A stretch of DNA of 7,803 bases from Alphaproteobacteria bacterium (GCA_021639925.1 JAJXEL010000097.1:523-8325), one strand, 5' to 3'. Shown: positions 1 to 7,269, counted from the stretch's first letter. Notes: a model not told the origin generated them from the letters alone. Numbers and translations are program-made.

Positions 1-1596
1 CAAAATGCTGCCGACGCGCCCTTTGGGCAGGCAGCGGGCAAAAGCGTTCATCAAAAGAAAAGGAGCGCGCAAATTAACGGAAGTATTAATGTCCCACCCC
101 GCCGCGGTTTCTTCCGGCGAAAAAGCGCCGGCCTGACAAACCAGCAGATCCACCGGCCCGTATGTCCGGGAAACGGAATCCAGCAAATCCTGCGTTTCAT
201 CAAAAGAATTAAAATCCGCGCGAAAATACGCCGTTTTGACTTGATACGTCTGACGCAGGTCTTCGACCAGATGCGTTGCTTCGGCGACGGCCGTATGACA
301 ATGTACGATTACGTTATATCCGCGCGCCGCCAGAGCATGAGCGATTTCACGTCCCCTCCTGTGCGCGCCGCCCGTAATCAGCGCCGTTTTGGCGGCGGGC
401 GGCTGTTTTATTTCCGCAGGCAGAGGCTGCGTTAAAAAAGCCGGCAGATCGTCATTTTTTTCTTCGGCGGCAAGGGACGGCATTATTTCCGAAAAAATTT
501 TCCCCGGCCTGTCCGCCGGCGACACTGTTTTCGGCAAAGCGGCGCTGCCCGCCAGCAAAGACGGCAGCTGCGCTTTTTCCGACAGGATTTCCGTTTCTCC
601 GGATTTGACGATTTCCCCTTTTGTTGTCTGAAACGTTACTTTTACCGCGCTTTTCGCCGCCGCGGAAGCGTCCGTCCGGATTCTGACGCAGGACAGCAGA
701 GCTTCATAAACGGCAGGGGCAGCCTCCCCTTTTATAAACAAACGGCAGCCTTTGGATTCAATCAGGAATGTCGTTCCCGCGGCCGGCAGAGTCTGCTGAT
801 CTTCAAAACCTTCCAGAAAAAGAACGTCGTCAAAATCATCGGGAATTTCAATACAAGCCGACAAAACCGGTCCGCTGATTTCCGGCAGCGGCAGAACAGC
901 GCCGATGACACGGTTGCGCGTCAACGCCGCGAAATTACGTTCCCCGATATGCAGGCAAAAAGAAATTTCAGGTTTTTCCCCGCCGGAAAAGCTTAATACA
1001 ACGCTGGCATTATCTTCCTGCGGCGTTAATAAAAAACGGCGTGTCTGATCAGGATTCAGCCCGGGATACAATCCGTACCCGAAGCTGTGAAAAATATCCC
1101 CTTTTAAAACAAAGATCCGCCCGTTGTTCGACTGCCAGACCAAAACAGGCCGATGCGTACCGGGGCCGGCTTCCCGCGCTGGCGCGACCGTTTCGCCGTC
1201 AGCGCGCCGCCAGACGATTTCGCCTTGTTCCAAAACGGGCGTCAATCCGTCTTCTTCCGGCGGTTTTAAAAATTTCCAAAACCCGTTGCGCCCGCCGGCG
1301 GCGTCGTTAAACCATACGGCATCTTTGTTCAGGGTATGACCGTTTTTTACAATAAAGAAAACAGGCGTTTTTCCGTTTAAACGGTTACCCAGAAAAACAG
1401 AGCTGACATTACTGATCAGCGTATCGGGCCCGACATTGGGAAACAAGGTCCGAATATCCCGGAAAGTCCCGGCGTCAAGCGTATAAAATCCGACAAAATG
1501 GCCGCCCGACAGCGCTTCTAAAAAAGTCACCTTGACAGGCGTGCCGTCATTAATCCGCAAAACAGACGCATCAAGAAAAAAAGACTTTTTCGCCAT
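1..1596 (-). CDS. Adhesin-like N-terminal region fused to a FolM/PTR1-like short-chain dehydrogenase (3' end beyond window)
   Basis: The frame is open from ATG 1596-1594 to the window edge (532 codons, no stop), so the C-terminus is missing. A GGGGGA Shine-Dalgarno lies about 4 bases upstream, and the start is 15 bases after the preceding stop. Residues 26-90 (VGFYTLD, LFPN, SSVFLGN, PVFFIVKNG) and 165-190 (IFHSFGYGL, LNPDQ) resemble DUF4114-type segments of RTX adhesins. Residues 283-335 (LFIKGEA, YEALLSCV, VKVTFQTTKGE) follow the pattern of adhesin cadherin-like repeats. Residues 340-400 are a Pro/Ala/Glu-rich linker. From residue 403 an SDR Rossmann fold begins: TGGAHRRGREIA at 408-419, then VCQAGAF at 486-492 and SVNLRAPFLL at 506-515, closest by eye to FolM/PTR1 pteridine reductases. 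N508 matches the SDR tetrad Asn; the YxxxK pair lies outside the window. No signal peptide or membrane segment is visible, so a cytosolic location is inferred. The SDR call is firm; the pteridine specificity and adhesin likeness are visual judgements. Substrate unknown. Confidence 0.8.
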   Translation of the reverse strand, partial: MAKKSFFLDASVLRINDGTPVKVTFLEALSGGHFVGFYTLDAGTFRDIRTLFPNVGPDTLISNVSSVFLGNRLNGKTPVFFIVKNGHTLNKDAVWFNDAAGGRNGFWKFLKPPEEDGLTPVLEQGEIVWRRADGETVAPAREAGPGTHRPVLVWQSNNGRIFVLKGDIFHSFGYGLYPGLNPDQTRRFLLTPQEDNASVVLSFSGGEKPEISFCLHIGERNFAALTRNRVIGAVLPLPEISGPVLSACIEIPDDFDDVLFLEGFEDQQTLPAAGTTFLIESKGCRLFIKGEAAPAVYEALLSCVRIRTDASAAAKSAVKVTFQTTKGEIVKSGETEILSEKAQLPSLLAGSAALPKTVSPADRPGKIFSEIMPSLAAEEKNDDLPAFLTQPLPAEIKQPPAAKTALITGGAHRRGREIAHALAARGYNVIVHCHTAVAEATHLVEDLRQTYQVKTAYFRADFNSFDETQDLLDSVSRTYGPVDLLVCQAGAFSPEETAAGWDINTSVNLRAPFLLMNAFARCLPKGRVGSIL

Positions 1597-1611
1597 TATT
1601 TCCCCCGCCGG

Positions 1612-2358
1612 TTATTTCCGCGGTTGTTTATTTAAATACGGCAGGCAACGTCTGAACGGCACCGTCAAAGCCGTATACCACGGAAAATAGCGGATCCCGG
1701 CCCTTTTCCGGGCATAATACAGGCAGGCTTCGGCACAGGCCTGCGGATCCAAAGGCTTTTGGTACAGCGCATGTTTTCTTTCGCCGACCGTATCCCAATC
1801 GTCTGCCTTGACCGTTGTCACGCTGACATGACTTTGCGCCATCTGCATTCTAAACCCCTGAAGCCAGACATGCAAAGCCGCCTTTGTCGATCCGAACGCA
1901 TAATTGTCCGGCATGCCGTATTCGCCCGCCGCCGATCCCAAAACAATGATTTCGCCGCACGTCTGTTTTTGCAAAACCGGAGCAATGGCAGACAGAAAAT
2001 AAACCTGAGAAAAATAATTGATCTGAAACATGTTTTTAATCTTTCCCAGATCCCTGCCGCATTCTTTTTGCGTATACGCCGTTTCCAGCGCCGAAAAAAC
2101 GCTGATAATGTTTTTCGCCGCCGTTTCGCATTGTTCTACCGTTTTGACAAAAGAATCCAGATTTGACGTGTCCAGATCAATCGTTGAAACGTCAACGTCG
2201 GGATAACGCGCCCGGACGTCGTCCGCCGCCAAAGTCAAATCGTCGCCGGCCTTTCCCAGCAGGATAACGTCGTTATCGTTTTTTGCCGCTTCGCGGGCAA
2301 AAGCGCGGCCGACAACGCCGGATCCGCCCAAAATTATCCACGTGCGTTTATTGTTCAT
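1612..2358 (-). CDS. DprE2-like short-chain dehydrogenase with Phe at the catalytic Tyr position
   Basis: An SDR-family protein of 248 residues, predicted cytosolic or membrane-peripheral. The N-terminal nucleotide-binding motif is GGSGVVGR (residues 11-18) after a hydrophobic strand. N114 (QINYFSQ) and S142 (VLGSAAGE) match catalytic-tetrad positions, and K159 is the active-site Lys. The segment NYAFGSTKAAL aligns without gaps to the NFVYGSTKAG segment I recall from DprE2, which puts F155 where the catalytic Tyr belongs. The usual PG turn after the active site is replaced by VKADDWDT. The C-terminal end (FPWYTALTVPFRRCLPYL) resembles the amphipathic DprE2 tail. DprE2 reduces a 2-keto prenyl-phospho-pentose using NADH. 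The start is set at 2358, not the in-frame ATG at 2403, because AAGGAGAG lies 5 bases before it; this gives an 11-base overlap with the upstream oxidase gene and implies translational coupling. Family confidence is high, the DprE2 relation moderate and the activity doubtful. Confidence 0.85.
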   Translation of the reverse strand: MNNKRTWIILGGSGVVGRAFAREAAKNDNDVILLGKAGDDLTLAADDVRARYPDVDVSTIDLDTSNLDSFVKTVEQCETAAKNIISVFSALETAYTQKECGRDLGKIKNMFQINYFSQVYFLSAIAPVLQKQTCGEIIVLGSAAGEYGMPDNYAFGSTKAALHVWLQGFRMQMAQSHVSVTTVKADDWDTVGERKHALYQKPLDPQACAEACLYYARKRAGIRYFPWYTALTVPFRRCLPYLNKQPRK

Positions 2359-3679
2359 TTTTTCTCTCCTTCGCAAACAGGCGGCGGCCGAAGTTTGAAT
2401 CAAATTTTTTCTGCGGATCGAAAGTATCCCGGGCCTTGATGAATTTTTCCAAATGCCTGTACATCAGCACCAGATTGCGCGGTTCCAGCAAAGCGTCGTC
2501 CTGTAAGGAAACGCGGCCGTTATGTTCGCCGGCGACCGTAATCAAATGCTTTAAAAAATCCTCCAGCCCTTTACGGCGGATAAAATCCAGGCTGATCGTA
2601 TATCCGCGCTGGGCAGCGCCCAAATAAGACAGGCTGTCGTCCTTTGTCAGCACCAAAACCGCGCGGCAGGCGCTGACGCGCGTTTGCGACAGCTCTGTTA
2701 AAATACGGCGGATCGCCTGCGGGCCTTCCGCTTCCGAAAAAGAAAGCTGCAGCTGATAAACCCCTTTTTGCGAAAACAGGCGCACATTGTCCGACGGATA
2801 CAAAAATTCCTCATAAGCTTCGACTTTCCTGCCGGACGACGAAGACAAACGGTAACGCAGGTTTTTAAAAAACGGCAGCGAAGAAAGATACAACGCCGGA
2901 TGCGGCAAAGGCAGTTTAATCTTTGGCAAAGAAAACAACGGAACCGTCGCGGGGTCTTTGGTAAACGAAGCCGTCGTCAGAATACTGCGCCCCACCGCGT
3001 CCAAACGGGCGGAAGTGTCAATCCAGACCGAACAGAAATCAGCCGTCTTTCGCGCGTTTTTCAACGCTTCCATCAAATCGTTCAGGTTTGCCAGCCGGCG
3101 TTTTTCAACGACAACGTTTTCTTCGGGACGTTTCAACAGCGTGATCGAAACCAGGACGATCACACCGATCAGCCCCTGGCCGCCGACGACGGCTTTAAAC
3201 AGATCTTCGTTTTCGGAACTGCTTGCCCGGACTGTTTTGCCGTCCGCCAGGACAACGTCAATCCAGTTGACCGATTTGGCCAGCGACGTCTTTTTATGTC
3301 CGTTTTGGCCGATAATATTGGCCGCGATCGCCCCGCCCAGCGTATGTTGTCCCGATCCCGTCGCAGTCGCCAGCATAAATCCCCGCGGCCCGTACAGTTC
3401 GGTAATTGTTTTTAACGTAACGCCGGGTTCGCAGACCAGTTCGCCTGTTTTTTCATCAAAAGAACGAATACAATCCAACCGCCCCGACATCATAACGGCG
3501 CCTTCGGCATTGATTGCCTGATCGGCATAACTGCTGCCCGAACCGCGGGCGATAATGCCGTTTTTCCCGACCTGTTCCAAATATTTTGCCACGTCGGCAA
3601 CGCGGTCGGGCCGGCAGACCTGGGAAACAGCCGAATCTGTATGGCCTCTGCCGCCAAGCTTCATTTCATACCAATGCAT
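2348..3679 (-). CDS. DprE1-like FAD-binding oxidase
   Basis: A 443-residue protein of the vanillyl-alcohol-oxidase/FAD_binding_4 flavoprotein class, close in length to mycobacterial DprE1 (about 460). The FAD-binding half shows ARGSGSSYADQAIN (residues 44-57, compare RGLGRSYGDNAQN), GSGQHTLGGAIAANI (108-122) and AVVGGQGLIGVI (163-174). The C-terminal half keeps a YTISLDF strand (360-366) and the end pattern DPQKKFDSNFGRRL (421-434). DprE1 oxidises decaprenyl-phosphoryl-ribose at C2; the DprE2-like gene immediately downstream supports a related two-step reaction. Several DprE1 landmarks differ, judged from memory of the mycobacterial enzyme: His132 corresponds to I123, Lys134 to Q125, Cys387 to S363, and the Lys418 region reads GRVSLQDD. 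No signal peptide or transmembrane helix is evident. The start at 3679 has GGGGAG 9 bases upstream; that site is paired within a hairpin. The substrate may not be prenyl-phospho-ribose. A generic aldonolactone-oxidase-like role is an alternative. Confidence 0.85.
   Translation of the reverse strand: MHWYEMKLGGRGHTDSAVSQVCRPDRVADVAKYLEQVGKNGIIARGSGSSYADQAINAEGAVMMSGRLDCIRSFDEKTGELVCEPGVTLKTITELYGPRGFMLATATGSGQHTLGGAIAANIIGQNGHKKTSLAKSVNWIDVVLADGKTVRASSSENEDLFKAVVGGQGLIGVIVLVSITLLKRPEENVVVEKRRLANLNDLMEALKNARKTADFCSVWIDTSARLDAVGRSILTTASFTKDPATVPLFSLPKIKLPLPHPALYLSSLPFFKNLRYRLSSSSGRKVEAYEEFLYPSDNVRLFSQKGVYQLQLSFSEAEGPQAIRRILTELSQTRVSACRAVLVLTKDDSLSYLGAAQRGYTISLDFIRRKGLEDFLKHLITVAGEHNGRVSLQDDALLEPRNLVLMYRHLEKFIKARDTFDPQKKFDSNFGRRLFAKERKNEQ
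2364..2371 (-). promoter_or_regulatory. Ribosome binding site of the DprE2-like gene
   Basis: AAGGAGAG, a near-perfect Shine-Dalgarno ending 5 bases before ATG 2358. It lies inside the last codons of the oxidase gene and decides the start against the in-frame ATG at 2403. Confidence 0.8.
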
Positions 3680-3687
3680 TATACGCG

Positions 3688-3710
3688 ACTCCCCACTAAA
3701 ACCGGGGAAT
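3688..3710 (-). promoter_or_regulatory. Shine-Dalgarno of the DprE1-like gene inside a small hairpin
   Basis: On the minus strand ATTCCCC (3710-3704) can pair with GGGGAGT (3694-3688) across a 9-base loop, giving 7 pairs including one G-U. GGGGAG (3694-3689) is the only good Shine-Dalgarno for ATG 3679, so the stem would mask it. The pairing is read directly; a regulatory role is inference. Confidence 0.4.
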
Positions 3711-3753
3711 AGTGTACTCGAAAAAAAAACAGAAATGAAGAGGTTTAAACGTT

Positions 3754-3781
3754 AAAAAACTATGGCCGGACGCTGTCCATA
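3754..3781 (-). terminator. Weak intrinsic-terminator-like hairpin at the end of the PfkB gene
   Basis: On the minus strand TATGG (3781-3777) pairs with CCATA (3765-3761) around an 11-base loop, followed by one G and then TTTTTT (3759-3754). The stem includes part of the TAG stop codon. Only 5 pairs are present, so termination would be partial at best. A T9 run at 3729-3721 follows in the same gap but has no stem of its own. Confidence 0.35.
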
Positions 3782-4782
3782 TATGATTTCAGTTCCGCCG
3801 CCAGCGACTTTTCCGGCCGCCCGCCCCAAATACGGATAATTTCCGCCGCAGACAACGCCGCCAGTTTTCCCGCGGCAGGCAGGCTTAATCCCTGCGACAA
3901 ACCGAATAAAAATCCCCCCGCAAACGCGTCGCCGGCCCCCGTGCTGTCAACAACGGACTGATGATTTTCAGAAGCGACCGTCGCAACGCCTTCATGTGAA
4001 AAAATACAGGCCCCCCGTGCGCCCCGGGTCATAGCCAAAACCTGCCGGCGGTCGGTCAGAACCCCCATAAACGCGTCCATATCCGTTATACTGCGGTCAA
4101 TTTCAAAGCACCCGCGGATTTCGCGTTCATTGCCGATCAAAATATCGGCCTGCGTACGGATCGTTTCAATGACTTCCTGAACGGCAACGGCCCGGAAATT
4201 CAAATCGTGCATGTTAAACGCCACCTTGATCCCCGCGTCTTTAGCCGTTTTCAGCGCCATAGCCACCGCCTGGCGCGCGCGGCGGGAAACCAGCATCTGG
4301 CCTTCGATAAACAAAATCCCTGATTCTAAAATCGTCTGCGTATCAATGTCTTCTTCTTCGATTTCTTCGCAGATCCCCATATTAAAAGCAAACGTGCGGT
4401 CATGATCGGGCGTCACCATGACCAGGCACCTGGCCGTCGCCCGGTCAATATCCCGGTCAAACGGCACCAAAGGCACACATGATTTAACGCCTGACAGGTC
4501 GAAAGCTTCCTTGAACTTTTCCCCCATTGTGTCCGTGCAGGCTTTGCCGATAAAAGCGGCTTTGCCGCCCAAAGACGCGACCGTCGCCATCGCATTGGCC
4601 GCCGTCCCGCCCGGAATAACCCGCGAATCCGTCAGGTTTTTGCGGACTTCGCGCAAAACGGAAATAGGCAGAACGTTCCCCTGTCCTTTGATTAAAGAAT
4701 ATCGCTGAAGAAAATCTTCCGTGACATTGGCAACAACATCTACAAACGCCACGCCGATAGCGGTTACGTCAAAATTACTCAT
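3760..4782 (-). CDS. PfkB-family carbohydrate/nucleoside kinase (adenosine-kinase-like)
   Basis: A 340-residue ribokinase/PfkB-fold cytosolic kinase that transfers the ATP gamma-phosphate to a sugar or nucleoside hydroxyl. The substrate-binding N-terminus is MSNFDVTAIGVAFVD. The first PfkB signature covers residues 57-80 (IPGGTAANAM through AAFIGK). N218-E219 in IGNERE matches the Mg/ATP-site NxxE region. The second signature, DSTGAGDAFAGGF (279-291), contains the anion hole and catalytic base D285. The order of motifs and the DRTFAFNMG segment (128-136) look like the adenosine-kinase-type sugar kinases common in alphaproteobacteria, but specificity cannot be read by eye. The ATG at 4782 has GGAGA about 10 bases upstream. 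The gene stands apart from clpA (229-base gap) and from the oxidase downstream (80-base gap), with terminator-like signals on both sides, so it is probably its own transcription unit. Confidence 0.9.
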   Translation of the reverse strand: MSNFDVTAIGVAFVDVVANVTEDFLQRYSLIKGQGNVLPISVLREVRKNLTDSRVIPGGTAANAMATVASLGGKAAFIGKACTDTMGEKFKEAFDLSGVKSCVPLVPFDRDIDRATARCLVMVTPDHDRTFAFNMGICEEIEEEDIDTQTILESGILFIEGQMLVSRRARQAVAMALKTAKDAGIKVAFNMHDLNFRAVAVQEVIETIRTQADILIGNEREIRGCFEIDRSITDMDAFMGVLTDRRQVLAMTRGARGACIFSHEGVATVASENHQSVVDSTGAGDAFAGGFLFGLSQGLSLPAAGKLAALSAAEIIRIWGGRPEKSLAAELKSYMDSVRP

Positions 4783-4855
4783 AAGGACAGTTTCTCCATC
4801 TGAATCACGTTATCGGAATCCCTTTATATCGACAGATGTTCTAAAAGGCGAGTCA

Positions 4856-4884
4856 AAAATAAATAAATCGTCAACATCAGACAA
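4856..4884 (-). promoter_or_regulatory. Candidate sigma-70-type promoter for the PfkB gene
   Basis: TTGTCT (4884-4879) and TATTTT (4861-4856) are separated by exactly 17 bases, about 74 bases before ATG 4782. The matches to TTGACA/TATAAT are partial and the stretch is AT-rich, so chance is possible. Confidence 0.25.
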
Positions 4885-4906
4885 ACCGCGCCGTCCGGAA
4901 CGCGAC

Positions 4907-4937
4907 AAAACGCACCGGCCGGCCGCCGCGGCCGCGT
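4907..4937 (-). terminator. GC-rich hairpin with short T-run after clpA
   Basis: On the minus strand ACGCGGCC (4937-4930) can pair with GGCC and GCGT (ending at 4910, with a 3-base bulge), followed by TTTT (4910-4907). It lies about 75 bases after the clpA stop and before the candidate PfkB promoter. The T-run is short, so strength is uncertain. The other part of this gap, 4985-5005, contains the palindrome AAAACCGGTTTT; no gene is seen in the gap. Confidence 0.3.
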
Positions 4938-5011
4938 TTATTAAAGACAATCCTTCGTATTACAACGATTCGCCATACAAAACGGCAAAAACCGGTTTTC
5001 CGGGCCGCGTT

Positions 5012-7267
5012 TTAAATCAGCATCAATTCCTGTTCCTGCTTTTTGCCTTTGGGCGCGGGGTGGGGACGGCAGACAAGAACCAGCTTGCCGTTTTTCGCCG
5101 TTAAAGACGCCGTGCCGCCATGCGTCAGATTGCCGAATAAAATTTCTTCGGCCAACGGCTTTTTCACATATTCCTGAATGATCCGCGCCAGAGGACGGGC
5201 GCCGTTTTTCGGATCAAACCCTTTTTTAATCAGCCATTCGCGGGCGGAAAAATTGACGGCCAGCTCAATCTTTTTTTCTGTCAGCAACGTCTCCAGCTGG
5301 GAAATAAATTTGTCCGCAATGCGTCCCATAATTTCCTGATTCAGCCGTTCAAACGGCACGATCGCGTCCAGCCGGTTTCTGAATTCGGGCGTAAACAGGC
5401 GGTCAATGGCTTCCTTATCTTCGCCTTCGCGCTCTTCGCGCACGAAACCTACGGCAGGCTTTGACATATCGGCGGCCCCGGCATTGGTCGTCATAATCAA
5501 AACAACGTTGGAAAAATCTATTTTTTTGCCGTTGGAATCCGTCAGTTTGCCATAATCCATCACCTGCAGCAGCACATTGAACAAATCGGGGTGCGCTTTT
5601 TCGATTTCATCAAGCAGCAAAACCGCGTAAGGGTGCTGATCCACGGCGTCGGTCAATAACCCGCCCTGATCAAAACCGACGTATCCCGGCGGTGTGCCGA
5701 TTAAACGCGAAATCGAATGTTTTTCCATATATTCCGACATATCGAAACGCAGCAATTCAACCCCCAGCGTTTTTGCCAGCTGGCGCGCGACTTCGGTTTT
5801 TCCGACGCCGGTCGGCCCGGAAAACAAATAGCTGCCGATCGGTTTTTCGGGTTCGCGCAGGCCGGCCCGCGCCATTTTTATTGAAGAAACCAACGTTTCG
5901 ATCGCTCTGTTCTGGCCGAAAACCGTCAGCTTTAAATCCCGTTCCAGAAAACGCAGCGCTTCAGTGTCGTCAACGCTCATCGTTTTTGCGGGAATATTAG
6001 TCATTTTGGAAACGATCTGTTCGATATCCTGCGGCGTAATCTGCTTTTTTTTCCTGCCGGGCTGCAAAGCTCTGGCAGCGCCGGCTTCGTCAAGCACGTC
6101 AATCGCTTTGTCAGGCAGTTTTCTGTCGTGCAGGTAACGCACGGACAAATCGACCGCCGTTTTGATCGCTTCCGCCGTATAGACAACCTTGTGGTGTTTT
6201 TCATACAATCCTTTGATCCCGCGCAGAATTTCAACAGTTTCGGCGGCCGAGGGTTCTTTAATGTCTATTTTTTGAAACCGGCGCAGGAAAGCGCGGTCTT
6301 TTTCCATATGGTTGCGGAATTCTTTGTACGTCGTCGACCCGATGCAGCGCAGACCGCCCGAAGCCAAAGCCGGTTTTAACAGATTGGAAGCGTCCATCGT
6401 TCCGCCGGAAGTCGCCCCCGCCCCGATAACCGTATGAATTTCGTCAATAAACAGCAAAGCGTCCGGATCGTCTTCCAAAGCGGTTAAAATATTTTTCAGG
6501 CGTTCTTCAAAATCGCCGCGGTAACGTGTTCCGGCCAGCAAAGCGCCCAGATCCAGCTGATAAACGACGGCGTTTTTTAATTGGGCGGGAACTTTTCCTT
6601 CAACGATTTTCAACGCCAGCCCTTCCGCCAGCATCGTTTTTCCCACGCCGGGATCCCCGATCAGCAAAGGGTTGTTTTTTGTCCGCCGGCACAGCACCTG
6701 AACAATCCGGTTGATTTCATCAGCGCGGCCGATCAGCGTATCCGTTTTTCCGGCTTTGGCTTTTTCGTTCAGGTTAACGCAGAAATCCTCCAGCTCTTCG
6801 CCCGACGACGCATAATCGTCGTCGTCCACGCCGGATACCGGAGAAATACGGCTGAGAAACGTTACGACGTCCAGCCTGGAAATGCCGTATTTGCTCAGCA
6901 GGTAAACGGCGAAGGAATCTTCTTCCGAAAACATGGCCGCGATCAAATGCACGGCCGTCACAATATCGCGCCCGCTGGACTGCACCTGGATAGCCGCCCT
7001 TTGCACGACGCGCTGGAAAGCGATCGTCGGGCGCGGTTCGCGCGGAGAAGACCGCTGCACCAGGCATTTTAAATCTTTGTCGATAAAAGCTACCAGCTCT
7101 TTTTCCATATCGGGTGCCCGGCGGCAGTATTTCTGAAACAAAGGAACAACGTCCGCATCGTCCATAATCGCCAGCAGCAAATGTTCCAGCGTAGCGAACT
7201 CATGACCTCTTTCGGCGGCGAACAGCAATGCCTGCTGCAGCGTTTCTTCAAGATTCGGAGAAAGCAT
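5012..7267 (-). CDS. clpA: ATP-dependent Clp protease ATP-binding subunit ClpA
   Basis: AAA+ unfoldase of 751 residues, similar to E. coli ClpA (758), which feeds substrates into the ClpP peptidase in the cytosol. Residues 1-140 form the Clp N-domain (LEHLLLAI repeat), the docking site for ClpS. The first AAA+ module has Walker A GDPGVGKT (204-211), Walker B LLFIDE (271-276) and arginines near 329-330. The second has Walker A GPTGVGKT (484-491), Walker B VLLLDE (549-554) and FTPEFRNRLD (625-634). There is no ClpB/ClpC-type coiled-coil middle domain between the modules, which makes it ClpA. The loop AVGF (605-608) sits where E. coli has IGL, the ClpP-docking tripeptide. A TTG at 7273 is in frame, but AAAGGG at 7280-7275 is 7 bases from ATG 7267 and only 1 base from the TTG, so the ATG is preferred. 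It begins 2 bases after the clpS stop and is probably coupled to it. The C-terminus is Lys/Gln/Glu-rich, unlike the core. Confidence 0.97.
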   Translation of the reverse strand: MLSPNLEETLQQALLFAAERGHEFATLEHLLLAIMDDADVVPLFQKYCRRAPDMEKELVAFIDKDLKCLVQRSSPREPRPTIAFQRVVQRAAIQVQSSGRDIVTAVHLIAAMFSEEDSFAVYLLSKYGISRLDVVTFLSRISPVSGVDDDDYASSGEELEDFCVNLNEKAKAGKTDTLIGRADEINRIVQVLCRRTKNNPLLIGDPGVGKTMLAEGLALKIVEGKVPAQLKNAVVYQLDLGALLAGTRYRGDFEERLKNILTALEDDPDALLFIDEIHTVIGAGATSGGTMDASNLLKPALASGGLRCIGSTTYKEFRNHMEKDRAFLRRFQKIDIKEPSAAETVEILRGIKGLYEKHHKVVYTAEAIKTAVDLSVRYLHDRKLPDKAIDVLDEAGAARALQPGRKKKQITPQDIEQIVSKMTNIPAKTMSVDDTEALRFLERDLKLTVFGQNRAIETLVSSIKMARAGLREPEKPIGSYLFSGPTGVGKTEVARQLAKTLGVELLRFDMSEYMEKHSISRLIGTPPGYVGFDQGGLLTDAVDQHPYAVLLLDEIEKAHPDLFNVLLQVMDYGKLTDSNGKKIDFSNVVLIMTTNAGAADMSKPAVGFVREEREGEDKEAIDRLFTPEFRNRLDAIVPFERLNQEIMGRIADKFISQLETLLTEKKIELAVNFSAREWLIKKGFDPKNGARPLARIIQEYVKKPLAEEILFGNLTHGGTASLTAKNGKLVLVCRPHPAPKGKKQEQELMLI

Positions 7268-7269
7268 CG

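Noticed and set aside
389..1339. Several short plus-strand open frames in the left part
   Set aside because: The minus strand is open without a stop across the whole 1-1596 stretch and carries SDR motifs, so these are opposite-strand shadows.
2768..3415. Long plus-strand open frame (215 codons) opposite the oxidase gene, with another of 187 codons at 2958-3521
   Set aside because: They are antisense to a gene with clear FAD-binding motifs. The translations are rich in Arg, Gln or Ser, show no family motif and lack a convincing ribosome binding site.
3678..3683. Perfect TATAAT overlapping the oxidase start codon
   Set aside because: No -35-like hexamer lies 16-18 bases upstream, and a promoter there would start transcription after the chosen ATG; most likely coincidence.
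4823..4856. TTGACT and TATAAA as a promoter pair before the PfkB gene
   Set aside because: The spacer is 22 bases, too long for a sigma-70 promoter; the overlapping GATATA gives 20 bases, also poor.
4721..5104. Plus-strand open frame of 127 codons spanning the clpA-PfkB gap
   Set aside because: It overlaps the ends of two firm minus-strand genes, has no family motif, and the gap between them looks regulatory.
6581..7072. Plus-strand open frame of 163 codons opposite clpA
   Set aside because: It lies wholly antisense to conserved ClpA sequence, and its Arg/Gln-rich translation has no recognisable domain.
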